From Epiperipatus broadwayi (taxonomy: Eukaryota; Onychophora; Udeonychophora; Euonychophora; Peripatidae): DNA of 64,000 nt. Under the pieces are notes generated by a model. That model made no database searches. It was not told the origin of the DNA and saw only the letters and a list, made by a program, of their open reading frames with translations. The position numbers and the translations under genes are program-made. How positions within the stretch are numbered: the first letter of the stretch is position 1; every line of letters begins with the position of its first letter. The DNA lies in assembly GCA_028023455.1 (NCBI GenBank), contig JAQFVV010006200.1, positions 4,441,860 to 4,505,859 on the forward strand, given 5' to 3'. Of this stretch, positions 22,301 to 35,459 are shown one piece after another.

Positions 22301-23377
22301 AATTAGATTTCTTAATCATACCTGTTGGTAATTTTGTGTGAAAAAGATAGACCATATTTTTCATATAACTATTAATAATGAAGGGAGCTAAAATTATGCT
22401 TTTGCCCATAACTCCTGCTGGGAATACTAACAATTAAATATAATATATATATATACTTAACTTCCCCTATGTATGTAAACACACGCATAAATTTATTATA
22501 TATATTCATTTGGCCTCTAACTTAATATAACCAGGTATTGTGTTTGCTCTACAAAATTGGCATATTAGTTTTATGGTGGCATATTTCTTGATCTCAATAT
22601 AAAAATTTGTTTTCTGCTGACACATAATAATACTGATTATTTACTATGTGTATAACTATCATTTCTGGTTAATTTATAATTATTGTTTTGATTCACAATT
22701 GTTGTTGTCATGAACTTCAGTATGACTTCATTACGATGCACACACATATCTAATGCTGATGTTCATTATTGTAATCGTTAGATTTAATAGTTCATAATCT
22801 TGGTTGTCATTATTGACAGTTACTTCTTTGTAAAAATTATAAATTTATCCTAGTGATATCTTAAATACTGTACTTTTGTAAATAACTTATGGTTGAATAT
22901 TGTAATTCTTTGTAAAAATCACATATTTATCCTAGTGATATCGAAATTCTGAACCATTATCAATAACTGATAATCAAACATGGTAATTATTATTTTTTTG
23001 GCTTAAATGTAAACCTATACATGGATTGTAATAAGATCCAAACATGGTTATTATTATTTATCTTTTCTAATGAATTGCGTTAATAAATTGTATATATTTA
23101 CACTGTTGTCATGTCATTCCCTGGTTCATCATATCCACTCAACCACTTCCACACTTGATTAAGTCATATATGTATGTATCCAAAACCTATGAAATATTAA
23201 AAATAATATTTTGAGCTATATCAAAGTATTTAGTGAGTATCTTAGATTAAATTAATAAAGTCTAATGCAGGATAGGCTCAGTTTGAATAGAGAGTCCTTG
23301 TTTCTACCATGACCACCGGGACCGAAGAAAAATGATAACCATTAGTAGCATCAGGAGCATTGGTTGGATAGTGGAGA
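22301..23377. other. AT-rich stretch without recognised feature
   Basis: It contains a diverged local repeat: a TTTATCCTAGTGATATC string occurs near 22846 and 22928, in two related ~70 bp units. No gene was seen. Confidence 0.5.
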
Positions 23378-23513
23378 TTTTGGAGCACTGGCAAATAGGT
23401 TAAAGCTTAGTACTGTTCCACGACTACCATATCCTGAACATACTGGGTTTGAAGTACTTTTTCTAGGTCTCTGAATCTTGTTGGCTGATCATACGATTCT
23501 GAACGTTACAATA
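23378..23513 (+). mobile_element. SINE-like repeat, family C, copy 2
   Basis: It aligns with 14377-14517 and ends with the same ACAATATA. It contains B-box-like GGGTTTGAAGTAC near 23447-23459. A GC-richer head may extend upstream to about 23290. Confidence 0.5.
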
Positions 23514-24376
23514 TATATATATATATAATAAAAATTTTGAAAAAAAAGATAAAAAGTTTACAAATCACCTCTCCTATTTATCAAAGTTGATACTAGCAGA
23601 TTGGAAATATTTTAATTAATTATGATTATTTAAAAAATTTAAAGTATAATTTAAATTAAGTTCTTACTATTATTTTACTGTTTAGTACCATTCTTTAATA
23701 TTACCTTTGACATGACCATTTATTTTTATTGTGGGGATTTAATTTTGAAAAATATATATGATAGAATTCAAAGTAATTTTGTAAGATAAATCCTACAATT
23801 GGATTTGAAGGTTCCTTTTCCAAGTATTATTTTTGCCTTACATCAATCTTATACTAATAATTTTGTTGAATTTTATCCTTTAAAAGTTTTTTTTTTTTTA
23901 CAATAATTTTTGCCTAATTTTGATTTATCTAAGTTGTTAGATGGGTTATTGATTTAGGAACACTTTTTATTATGTAGAAGAACAACAAGCAGGTTATGCT
24001 GTCCTTAATCTATATATTCAATACTCTATTAGTGATTAGATTTTTAGATAGCTTATGCTAACTTAATTAAGGTTTGTAAGATATACATACAAAAATGATT
24101 TTGTTGTAGCATCAATTAAAAGTGATAATAATAATTTACAGTTATCAATGCAGGGCTAGCTTGGTTCCATTCGTAAACTTGATATTAACTTTTCTTCTTG
24201 TGCACACTGGAGAATTATAAACTCTTACAACACCTCTTTCCAATAACAACTGACAATTCATTTTAGCTAACTACAAAAATATGCACAGAATATAATATAT
24301 TGGAGACCTACAATTAGATATGGTTTTTTTCTTCTTCTTCCTTTTCCTATGTATTGATTTTTACTTTAACATATCA

Positions 24377-24674
24377 TACCATTTACAACTTTCTTAAACA
24401 CATTATCATTACTATTTATTTATATCAAAACTAACAGTTTTGACTGTCCATCATCAGAGCTACAATATTCAAATATATAATTATATAATTAATACACTTA
24501 TACACATATTCATATACATAATTTGTTTTATTTTGTGTATTTAATTATGTATATGAATATGTGTATAAGTGTATTAGTTATATAATTATATATTTGAATA
24601 TTGTAGCTCTGATGATGACTGCAGGACAGTCAAAACTAGTATTGATAAAGGGTTTAAGAAAGTTGTAAATGGTA
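24377..24674. repeat. 298 bp palindromic element carrying PLE-type end signatures
   Basis: The outer arms TACCATTTACAACTT (24377-24391) and AAGTTGTAAATGGTA (24660-24674) are perfect, and the arms pair over about 140 bp each. Each arm contains a CTGATGATG...CAGTCAAAACT string, the type of signature found at Penelope-like ends. It is probably two element ends joined head-to-head. Confidence 0.75.
24605..24645 (+). ncRNA. Hammerhead-like motif (degenerate)
   Basis: CTGATGA at 24609-24615 is followed by a strong stem GACTG-CAGGA-CAGTC (24617-24631) and then AAAAC where GAAAC is expected. No good stem I was found, so activity is unlikely. The left arm of the palindrome has a shorter version. Confidence 0.4.
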
Positions 24675-25129
24675 CGAATTAGAAATGGTATAGAAGTATT
24701 TCAGGAAGAAAAATTTTCTGCTGAAGAAATTAAAAGACAGCAATGCAGTGGTAGCTCATAACTAAAATTTGTGGAGATGCCAGTTTGGTGTAAAACAAAA
24801 GAACATTTAAAAAGAAAATTTATATATAAATCTTGATGTAATTGAAACTTTACCTTAGAAAGAAATCTGTAAATACACACTGAATTAAACATATAAACTC
24901 TTCTAAAAAGGAAGATAAATTATTTTTACCTCAATATTATGTAATCTTCCACTTGGGATAAACTTGTTAGTAAAAATCTTGCTTTAGCTGCTATTGTAAT
25001 TTAATATTTTAACCTATGCAGTGATATCATGCAAAAATGCTGGCATAAAAAGAAAACAGAATTTCATTTCTATTTTGTAGGACATCAAAAACTTCAGTCT
25101 GCCCAGTGATGACTCACTACTTATAAAAT
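24675..25129. other. AT-rich stretch without recognised feature
   Basis: A plus-strand open frame near 24670-24765 follows a TTTCAG acceptor-like site, but the sequence is not recognised and no exon can be supported. Confidence 0.4.
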
Positions 25130-25740
25130 AAATGGTAAATATGTGCTAAAAAGATACATGAACAAAAGTGTCTATATAGGCTTGAGTTTTGACTTAAATA
25201 CTGATGCTAGACATGATTGTCTATTTATATCAAGTGAAGCTGAGGGGTATTTAATTTTCTTAGGACAGGTTGACACTTTCCCAGAATTCCATTGTGCAAT
25301 CTACTGGGTGCCAGAAGTCAGTCTCTGTCATGAAAACTTGTCAAAAGTTTGATAAAGGTGCTCTGACATTATTATCTGAGCACCCAAAGATGTGCTTGTA
25401 CCTGGTGATCCAGAGCACAAAAGTGAGGAATATGGAGGTTCTGATGGTGGAAAAAATTCCTGACTTGGTAGCATTTTGGATACAGAGGGATTCTCTGCAG
25501 TCGAGGATACTAGTTTGCAGATGTAGGATCTAAGTGAGCTGAAATAAGGACAGGAATACAAGAGATGAGTGATAGCTTAGTCTGCAGTTGATCACAGCTG
25601 ACATTGCATATTGAGCTTGGCAAACCCTCTTTTTGTGACCAAGAAGTGATTTGAAGATAAGGAGTTGAGGTTTAGTTTTATTAGAAAGTCTATGTACTTG
25701 GACTTGATAATTGTTATAGTTCAAGCTTGATCTATTCATT
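25130..25740. other. GC-richer block with overlapping open frames, unrecognised
   Basis: Frames are open on both strands (for example plus 25270-25533 and minus 25561-25328), and base composition is less AT-rich than its neighbours. No domain or motif is recognisable on either strand. It could be a decayed host exon, a pseudogene or an old element. I assign no function. Confidence 0.3.
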
Positions 25741-27379
25741 TAAAAATAAAATCCATTCTACTTGCTTTACTTTGCTGCTTAAGGATTATATAATATACAA
25801 GTATAAAGAAAGAATTAAAGAAAAAAAAGACTCATTAATTCATTATATTGAATGTTATCAAAAATAGGGAGTCTGCACTGTTTTAGCAACACAGGTCTCT
25901 CTCTGTCTAATACTAATTTGCAGCTTCTTATCTTGGACACTTGCACATGTGCACAACAGCCAAACACAAGGATTTTTATAATTGTTTTCATAAACTAGGG
26001 GATGGCTACTGACATTATGCTTAAGGATTAATATTTACTGAGGCTATAACCTCGATTATATGCGTATAAAATGCGATAGTAGGGACTTCTACAGGTGTTT
26101 TAATCACAAACTTACACTATGGAAGAAAAGAGGGGAACCCAAGGGGAACCCTTCTTTACTTCAACCTACTTTCTATTTTAAATAGGTGAAGCTGAAGTGG
26201 TTAGATCTGCGAGCGTGAAGGATTATATAATGTTCAACTATAGAAAAATTTAAAAAAAAAAGATTTATTACGAAAGTTATAGGGGGTGATGCAGTTCCGC
26301 AGTATCTATACACAAGCCACCATTGCAGCAGTGCAATATATCATACAGGAAAATTTAGCAGCATGTTCTATATGTGATCATATTTGTGGTTCACAGATTA
26401 GTTTGCATAGTCATTACAAAACTCATTTCTAGAACATTTTTTTCTTTGATCTCTTTTTTTGTCTTTCTTGCATTAAAAGGCCCCCATTTCATTATCACTG
26501 ACCAATGTATATATGTATCAATTTTTATAAATAAAAATGCAGAGATAAAATTAATACTTTACTTAAATTTTTTTATGTAAGTGGGACTTGCTATAATTTT
26601 GCATATGAGTATAGCTTATAATTCATTCAGAAGACCCTAATTTTAATAATTACTAAGAAATCATTAGATTCTTTTAGCTTACTACAGTAAAGAAATACAA
26701 ATTTATTTATTTTCTAATCTGATGTTGTGTATGGTAGGATTTGAATTCTAAATCCTTACTGATAAAGATAACAGCCACAGACAAGTCTAGAGTAGAGGAT
26801 TGAAAATTTTGTCTTGGTTTGTTTTAATAATTATAGTTCACATCTTTTGATGAATCAAGATGACAGATACATTTTGTGATTTATTTTTTATTGGTTTAAT
26901 AATTTATCATAATATTCATGACTGCAATTCATAAAAAAATCTTTAGCATAAACGATCACATACATCTGATAGTTTTGTTTTATAACAATAAGTTCTTAAA
27001 TGGTTTATTGCTTGCTAGTTTATAAGAAGTTGAACCTAGGAATGTCAGAGCTGGACCATAGTCCATGGATCTTTAATTCCAGAGACTTCACCTTTAATTA
27101 ATTAATTAATGCAGGGAGAAATAATGTTATGATTACTAATTATCTAGTCAATAGTGAAGAAAAATTGAAACAAGAAATATTCTATTCATTTGCAGCGGAT
27201 AAATCTATAAATGATATATATTATATATTTCTGCAAACTGTTTTTAGTCTATATGTGGAGATTGTCTGCAGCCAAATAATTTAAAATACATTATTAATGG
27301 TTTTATTTGAATTAACATGTATAGTTCAATTAAGTCCATTTACTAATTTAAAATATATTATATAAATTATTATAACTAC
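25741..27379. other. AT-rich stretch without recognised feature
   Basis: It includes a short tandem GGGGAACCC pair near 26136-26151 and ordinary AT-rich sequence. No supported gene. Confidence 0.5.
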
Positions 27380-27390
27380 ACACATGTGGG

Positions 27391-27460
27391 TAAGATAAAT
27401 GATCTCCAACATACATATTTTGTGCTGAACTAGCACTCATCAGTTAGTCCAGATCATCAT
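27391..27460 (-). ncRNA. Hammerhead ribozyme, degenerate copy
   Basis: Minus strand: CTGATGA (27443-27437), with stem II GTGCT-AGTTC-AGCAC fully Watson-Crick. GAAA reads AAAA, as in the 16.5 kb minus copy. Confidence 0.6.
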
Positions 27461-27499
27461 TTTAATATAAAACAAATATTGATTATATATATATGGTTG

Positions 27500-27565
27500 A
27501 TGATGATCTGGACCAACTGATAAATGCTGTTTCAGCATGAAATACGAATATTGGTGATTATTTAT
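27500..27565 (+). ncRNA. Hammerhead ribozyme, near-intact copy
   Basis: Stem I pairs ACCAA (27512-27516) with TTGGT (27551-27555) and extends by GATC/GATT across a TGG bulge. Stem II is ATGCT-GTTTC-AGCAT, all paired. GAAA is at 27539-27542. The core reads CTGATAA instead of CTGATGA, a change expected to cripple cleavage. Confidence 0.7.
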
Positions 27566-27660
27566 CTTTTTCACATGTGTTGTTGTCATGTGTTTTGGTT
27601 GTATGAGATAGAGTGAATAGCTGAGGAGAGCTTAAACATCTATGTTTAAATTCCCTATAT

Positions 27661-30151
27661 TACCTCTAAACTCCAAGTACATTAATTATATTTCTATTTA
27701 AATATTGTAAATTATTATAATAATTTTGTGTTAAGGGTTAAGAATAAAAGTTTCCAATTAACCAGAAAATTTCAGAAACATTTTTTAATTATCTTTTCTC
27801 TTTCTTTAGCTCTCTGAAATCTGATTTTGGTGATTATTAGAAGGAAAAAAAACATTTATAATTTTAACTTTGTCATGAGAAAATAATTAAATGTTATAGT
27901 ATATATGTACCTATTTTATCATAGTGTATTTCTTCAGCTTGCGCATATTTTACTAAGTTTACTTATAGCTTAATCAGATGTTCAGCCTGGATCTCGAAAT
28001 TCTACAATTGGATCATTTCTTAAATTATTTAATTACAGTAACCATATTTAAATGATTTAATATATGTAGGTTAGATTTTCAACCCAAACGCAGATTTAAG
28101 CGTTAAAGCAATAGGTTTATTATTATTTATAGTCATAATCTAAATGAATTGAAAAAAAAAAATCTAAAAAAACGCATATCTATATATCATCGTACCAGTC
28201 GTTGCTAAGCAATTACATATAAGCAAAGTATTTACACTAGATTTTTTTATTGATATACGTTTAATTAACATCCACTCATAACCAAGATTGGTTTTGTCAA
28301 AAAAAAAAAAGAAGAAAAGAACTTAAAGCCGAGTTTTGCAATGATTATCGGGGGGGGGGGGGATCTGTTAACATTTTAGAATACTATTTTCGCAGTCAAC
28401 GGTTTTATCTGAAAGACACTATATGTGGAAGCGATCAATTTTGCATTTTTCAGAGTTAATAAAGACTGAAATTCATGCTCAAGTTACTATAAAAGTATAA
28501 GATCTTCCATTATACTTTTGTTTCATCCACTATCCAATAGTAGATTAAATAACATAACGTTTGAGCTTATCGTCTTACCATATAGTATATTTTCATTGCA
28601 TTAATGTAATGCTGATAAAATATCCGTGCTTCATTTTTATACAATAATTTTGGCAGAATAACAGTTTCCTACATAAATAATTTGGTCGGAACTGTTTGAT
28701 CTGGATTTTTTGAAGATTAATTACAAATCAAACTTTTTAGAGATTATTTTTAAAATATTAAGAATATTTCAATTTACACTGGCAAAAATAGTAGAAACAT
28801 CAGTCTTATTATTAAACTAGATACTGAAAAGATAGTTTTTAATTGGTTGCCGTAGATTTCTATAATCAGTAACAACACTTCTCCCATACCATCAATAAAC
28901 AGCAGCATAAGCTATTTTCAAACATGTTCACAAACTTTTTTGATTTAATTGGATGCCTTCACTAAATAAATATAATAAAAGTAATAATATGATAATTTTG
29001 CTTGAGAGATCATGTGCCATTTGAATATTCTACTGTTTAGTTAGTCTGAATTGAGTTTTTTTCATCATTACTCTAAAACCATATATCTGGGAACAACTTA
29101 TTTAATAAAATTATTGAAAGCACTTTATTTGTTAATTTTTAACTTAGTTATTCCTAAAAATTGGAACAATAAAAAAGAACCGATGACACAATTTCATAGA
29201 TCATACATTTCAAAAATTTTTCCATAGTGCATTTCACATCAAAATTGGGATTTTCTCTACTTATTCTATTAGGGATCATAGTTTTTTTATTTTTAAATTA
29301 CAAATAGGTTGCAACTACAACCAAGCTAGATACCTATAAATATGTTTAAATAAATCATTAAAACAAGTTATTTAAATTTTTCTAAAATTATTTAAATGAT
29401 GATCAAAATACTCCCATCATTTGATCAGAATACTATCGTTATTATATAAGAATGTCATCCATTAATTTAATAGATGTTTTGCATGATTTGGTGCTTAGTC
29501 CTAGAATCATATCCCGTCTTTATGACTTCCAGTTCTCACATTTCTTATGAACTCTTGAACAATAAACTATCCAATTATTTTCTATTAATAAATTATATGC
29601 AACAAAAGCAACATATAGAGTCCACGATCAGCAAGAGAATATCTTTAAACGGTAGTATTATTTCACCAATCACTCCCAAACTTTTTGTACATTACTCAGT
29701 TTGGGTTTTTAAATCCTAAAATTGTTTATGGAGCTCATATTTCTTGTATTATTCTGTCAAGCAGAGAATGGCACACGTTTCCTTTTAATTAAGATAATAA
29801 TAATATAATCATTATCAAAGAAGCACTTGCAATTTTTTTTAAAGGATCTAAGAACAGATTTATTCCTATTTAACACATTTAAAAGAACTCCACGTCTTAG
29901 TAATGTGATAAGCTTAAAAATAATAAATTAGCTCTTTTAATGCAGCTGCTAAAACATAGCAAGAGTAACAGTTGATTTTTTTTTTACTAATATGTTTACA
30001 ATAAACTCTACCCCCCCCCCCCCATCATAACAATGAAGTTAACCAACAGGTAAAAATAAAGAAAAATATAAACTTTTTATAAAAGTTTTAAATAACATCC
30101 ACACTATCACACATTTTTTTCCAAATCATATGAATAAAAATACAATAAAAG
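27661..30151. other. AT-rich stretch without recognised feature
   Basis: There is a G run near 28351-28362 and a C run near 30010-30023. No coding region or element was recognised. The open frame at 29474-29719 is not recognised. Confidence 0.5.
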
Positions 30152-30225
30152 GCAAATGACTTCCAAAATGCATTTTGTATTGAACCAGCATTCATCAGTT
30201 GGCACACGTCACCATATCTATCATC
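30152..30225 (-). mobile_element. Fragment of ribozyme SINE family A
   Basis: Minus strand keeps CCAACTGATGAATGCTGG (core at 30198-30192), but the GAAA position reads CAAAA. It is only a fragment. Confidence 0.55.
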
Positions 30226-30423
30226 TACATTGGTTATCAACAGTAAATTGTTACGTTTTTGGTTTACAATTATCTAACTTATTCCACCCACAACTTTGAA
30301 ATTATCCACTGTAGCTAGAGACAATCTCTAGTTTAATAAACGATTAATGATAGTCATTGCTATATTTATTTAGGATGGGGGGGGGTGTCAAAGTTGGGAA
30401 TGGAATAAGTTTGACCCTTGTAA

Positions 30424-30426
<3 letters not shown>

Positions 30427-30498
<72 letters not shown>
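30427..30498. repeat. (AAT)n microsatellite
   Basis: About 24 AAT units. The leucine-rich minus-strand frame over it is an artefact of the repeat. Confidence 0.95.
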
Positions 30499-31390
30499 TT
30501 TATGCTACATGAATTATAAGTTACCTCCTTATATATTACAAGATTAACAATTAAAAGAATAATAATCAAGATTAATTTAGTGTCTGAAAATAACTTTCAA
30601 TATGATGCCATATTTTATAATCTTAGGTCATATTTATATAGTTATGAAATTGAGTTTTATATTGAATTCTTTTTTTAAAGACTTCAGTGATTAAACTTGG
30701 TATCCATCTCTCTGTATCAAACTAGTAGCAGCATTTATAAAAAAAAATATACCTTGAAACCTGATTATTGTAATGTTTGAAATTAATCCATATAAAAACC
30801 TGTACAACATGATTTGCACCTGTGTATTTTATCAACACTAGAAACTTTAAAAAGTTGTTTTGGAATATGCTATTAGACTTTGTCAATTACCAATATTCAA
30901 GTTAAGAGCTTTTATAAAATGAGTAAAATATTAAATTATTGCATTAAATACAAATGCTGCTTATATAAAATCACAATAATATTGATTATTAAAAGTTCTT
31001 AAATGCATTTTCACTGCAAAACACATTAATGCAAGAATTTATTACATTCAAATTACAGAGTTTAAATTGAATTATACATCTCTTTAGTAATTTTGAGAGT
31101 GAAATAGCTTTCAATTATGAATGTTAATTATAAATAGCTAATGAGCAATGTTTGATTCAAGATATTTTCACCAAGAATATAGTTCTGGCTCATCACAAAC
31201 TGGTCACTGACTTGATACAGTCTTTTTTAATCTGTGTTCTTTTGTTCATCATTTTCTATTTATTTATTTATTGTTCATATTATTATTTTATTATTGTTTG
31301 TCACTTAGGATAGTTAGAGTTTAGTTATCACAAGTCTCATTTGCTTATTGTTTAGCTTTTAGTAATAAATTATGATAATATATATATATA

Positions 31391-31708
31391 TTCGCAAATT
31401 TATAAATAAATATTTAAAAATACAGTATTTAAAAGCTTATAAAAATATATATGTATAACAGTCACTTAGGAGCGCTTTCAACTAACTTGTAGCTTTGTCA
31501 ACTATCACGTTTAAAATGTCAGCTTTTCCATAATTCAATGATGTCAACTTTCCACAATTCTGTGATCTTAATGTTTGCTGCTTGCAAACGTGATAGTTGA
31601 CAAAGCTACAAGTTAGTTGAAAGTGCTCCTAAGTGACTGTTATACATATATATTTTTTATAAGCTTTTAAATACTGTATTTTTAAATATTTATTTATAAA
31701 TTTGCGAA
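31391..31708. repeat. 318 bp palindromic element, ~122 bp arms
   Basis: Arms 31391-31512 and 31586-31708 are near-perfect reverse complements, ending TTCGCAAA / TTTGCGAA and flanked by TA. The 73 bp loop holds two related ~28 bp units (ATGTCAGCTTTTCC / ATGTCAACTTTCCA). The high arm identity implies a young MITE-like or foldback insertion. Confidence 0.85.
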
Positions 31709-31972
31709 TATTATTTTGAAGAAATACAGACATCAATTTATAATATTATATATATGCAACCATATTTTCAACTTTTAATTACATTCATAGTGATTTTAAT
31801 CACAATCTTTTTTTTTGCATGCAAATATGATTTAAGTATATGTAATAGTAAACATTAAAAAAGTAGTGATAGGAATAGGTCTATCATATTGAGTCTAACT
31901 GAGACTATGTATGATTTATAAAGAAATCAAATCATATGTCACATGACCTAATTTAACAGGCTTGTATTACAA

Positions 31973-32034
31973 ATGTTATATATAGAGCTCACAAAGCTTG
32001 TTAAGAGCTTATTTGCGAGCTCTATATATAACAT
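31973..32034. repeat. Perfect 18 bp inverted repeat
   Basis: ATGTTATATATAGAGCTC (31973-31990) and its reverse complement (32017-32034) flank a 26 bp spacer. Confidence 0.8.
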
Positions 32035-32178
32035 ATGTATGATTTGTTTTGGAAACTGGATTTAGAGCAGAACTTTTACTTGGTTGGTGATTGTTATGCA
32101 TTGTTTGAAATGCCTTATTTAAAGATGTTTCTGCCCACCATATAGAAATTTAAAATATGAACACATAATGTCTTACCT

Positions 32179-34288
32179 TGTATAACAGTCTGGGTGTGCA
32201 AGATCAAAAAAGTCTTACCGTATCTGCCGCTACAGGGTGCCACCAGGCATTTGAACCTAGAAAATTTATAGAGTATGCAGATATGCACTGTTAAGATCTA
32301 ACTTTTACATATATATAGACCGTTAGCCCCAGTCACTAGCCCAGCGAGATGCAGAGATAATAATATATAACTTTATTTAATTTATATCTTAAATATAAAA
32401 AAAAATTAAATAAAAGAAGCCACTGCCAGTAATTAACACACAAACATTTATTAATGCACATAAATAATACTTAAAATTTGAGGAATAACATTTATTATTT
32501 TAGATTTTAATATTAACTTTAAATTTAAATTATTTTAAATTTTAAACCATCCGTACAGATGAATTTAATAATATTTTTTTAAGAGTGTCGAATATGAATA
32601 AACTACATAGATTGCATTTGAAAAGAAAATATTCTATCTCTTATTTAACCTTAGGCCAAAAGTTCACAGTCAAACTGACATCAATCAATCTGATACATCA
32701 ATGTATTCAATGCAACATGAATACGACAGCACAAATACCATACTGTCAGGAATGTACATCTGAACAGCATGGTTAGAGAAGACATTGACTCTCATCCAGA
32801 CAGGAATACTACATCTGTCTGGCAAGAAGAACAATAAAAAAAACTCCATAGAAAGGAGCTGCATTTTCCGTCTTACTATCCCCTTCCATAGGCAAAAAGA
32901 GGGTGTGCGGCATATAATGGTGATCTGTCACATAGCAGACATCATACTACATTTACTAATTACACTGATATATCCAATTCATTGACCCAATCTAACTATG
33001 AAACAAATAACCTACGATTAACCCTCCCTTAATTAATTAATATAACTTTACAAATCTATATAGCCATTCATGCCCGACTTAAATTTAACATTTATATAAG
33101 TTCACACAGATGAATTTTATAAAAATTTGTTTTATAATGTTAAGTATAGATCGGCTACATAGATTACATGGTTAAAAACATTTCAAAATAAACATAAACG
33201 ATCAAAATATAAAGTCATTGATGGAATTGCAGAGGGAAATTTACAAGAAACCCAATGGCATTCATCATAAGATGCCGCATTGACACCAATAACTTAAAAG
33301 ACATCCGAATAAATACATTTTAGATACTCAACATAAGGTATCATTATTTACCGAATGTCTATATATTTTAATCAAATATGAAAACAAAAACATAATTAAA
33401 CGTTAACGAATCTATGCAAGCATCTATACCCAACTTAAATTTAAGGCATTTAAATGATTTATACAATAAATATTAATAAAAATAAAAATAAAATGGAAAT
33501 GATTTTTAGCAAACTCAAATGTATAAAAATTAAACATTAATAATTAATTTGAAGTCAGATAAAAGTTTATTTTAAAATTTAGGTTAGCTGAATATTAAAA
33601 GCTTGTCAAATCTTTAAAGTTCTTAATTACTTGTAGTAAAATTTTTCCATTTATATCTTACAGTAGAAGAGCTCCTGGTTCCTGGTGTCAATTCCCACAA
33701 AGTTTTTATTTGAAGACCGGTCTATCAGAAGGTGGCCTTAGCTGGTTCAATCCTGGTATTACAGTCATTTTATTTGAAATAAGTGAGAGAGAGCGAACGT
33801 GCATTTTATTTCCCTTCTCACAAAATCAAGTTGTAACTGTTCTTAATTTCAATATTTTTCCTTTTATACCGATCGTTCAGATTCACTGAACAATGGTTTC
33901 CTGTTCCAAATTTTCGTTATGGTCCAAACCTTCATTGCTGCTTCTATTGGACATCTAATTTATTTTGTTCTCTTATCTATATTTCATCTGACTTTTTTAT
34001 ATAAGAGCCCCAAGGGTTAGTTTGCTTTTCGTTTAATTTATAAAACAATCATTTCCATTTACAAAAATATTTTATCATTAGATCTTGTACTTTTTTTATA
34101 AAAAAGTACGTTCAAATATTTTTTTTTTTAAAAAAGAAAATAATACTTTTAAAGTTTTCATTCCATCTGTGTGATATATATATACACATTTAACAACTCT
34201 TTAATTTTTTTAGCTTTTAGTTTTTATTTACGAATTTAAAAAAAAATTATTCTAATTTTAAAGTAATGTAACGGCATATACCGTTACA
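32179..34288 (-). mobile_element. 2.1 kb repeat with LTR-like ends, copy 1
   Basis: It is homologous over its whole length to 55226-57372 in the same orientation. Both copies run from TGTA... to ...GTTACA; the right end is TGTAACGGCATATACCGTTACA, an imperfect palindrome. TG...CA ends and lack of coding capacity fit a solo LTR, but a different non-autonomous element is possible. Minus orientation is chosen because TGTAACG is a common LTR start. No clear target duplication at this copy. Confidence 0.55.
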
Positions 34289-35459
34289 CTTGCAAAATCT
34301 GAATAGATCAAGTATATGTGTATTTCTCACCAAAGCAATAGAAGTAGTTATATACCAGTAATATAGCAAAATATAATAATAAAGTAAAAATGTTAAATAT
34401 TTTCTGAATAAAATTATATGGAATATGTTATCTTTGTCTGATATGGATACATTAAAATCTGAACAAAGAATAGTTCTTACAGTTCAGAAGTTGACAAAGT
34501 TTACATTTTATATAGCTGCTTTTAATAAATTTCATCTTCCAGACAATCTAAGTTTAACTAAAGTGATAACCAAAACACATTTTTTTGATAAGTATAGTTC
34601 CCAGAATAAAAAAAAGGTAAAAATCTAAATAATGTTAGATCATTTTGGTACCTTCTATTCTTATAATTTTTATATCTATCAATAAAAGTCTAATGTCATT
34701 AAAAATGTGTTTGCGTAATAGAACTTTTGCTCATTTGATAAATCCTTGTGTTTCAACATTAGAACCAGAAAGTTAATAGAAAGCCTTTATTTCTTGTTGA
34801 ATTTTGCAATTGCACCAATATCCACAAAAGATCAAATTCTTCTTCTTCAAGACTTTTATTTAACTTGTTTATTGGAGCAGTAAACATGATCCAAATTTAT
34901 TAAAGATAATGAAATTGATTTTCTGAATTTGAATGGTCTATTTTTATTGAATTTTTTCATAAAGCTTGGATTGATTATCATAAACACATAGAGATTCACT
35001 TCCACATGCACACAAAACAGTCTCTCTAGCAACAATTATGCTATTTGTATCTCGATTAAAAATAATGAATTTGATAATTGTTCAGGAGCATTAGAAGTTC
35101 AAATGCCAAAAAAGTCCACTATCCATAAACCTTGAGCATTGAACCATGGGTGGCAATTAATTAAAAGAAAGTGTGTAAATACTATCTTTTTAGCATAACA
35201 ATAAAATAAATGAGGAGCTTCATAATATAAAAATTTTAAAGGTAGAGTTCAACAACAGATAGAAAGGTGTAATTATCCTTGGTGGATTAAAATTTGAATA
35301 GTATATAGCCATTTTCAGTTGTAGTTGTATTTATATATTGGACTATTTCCACGATCTGATATTAAATATTGAAAGTCTTTAGAAAAAAAATTAACTTTAT
35401 TTAAATTTTCCAACTATATTCATCTCTTAATAATAACACACATGTTACTATATGCATAA
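34289..35459. other. AT-rich stretch without recognised feature
   Basis: A 67-codon plus frame (34425-34628) ends at an AAGGTAAAAA donor-like site but shows no recognisable domain. Nothing else was seen. Confidence 0.4.

Larger units (their letters stand above)
27391..27660. mobile_element. Second head-to-head pair of ribozyme SINEs (family A)
   Basis: A truncated minus-strand copy (27391-27465) and a plus-strand copy (about 27490-27660) are joined at their 5' sides with only about 25-30 bp between the hammerhead regions. The plus copy keeps the CACATGTG block and the tRNA-like tail. Confidence 0.65.

Noticed and set aside
25143-25739. Overlapping frames on both strands as a host gene
   Set aside because: No motif was recognised on either strand and start codons are arbitrary. 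It is listed only as an unidentified block.
32585-32985. Two adjacent open frames as genes
   Set aside because: They lie inside the 2.1 kb repeat and are not conserved as open frames in the second copy at 55.2-57.4 kb.
34425-34628. 67-codon frame ending at a donor-like site, possible exon
   Set aside because: There is no recognisable domain, no convincing acceptor with a pyrimidine tract upstream, and no partner exon.
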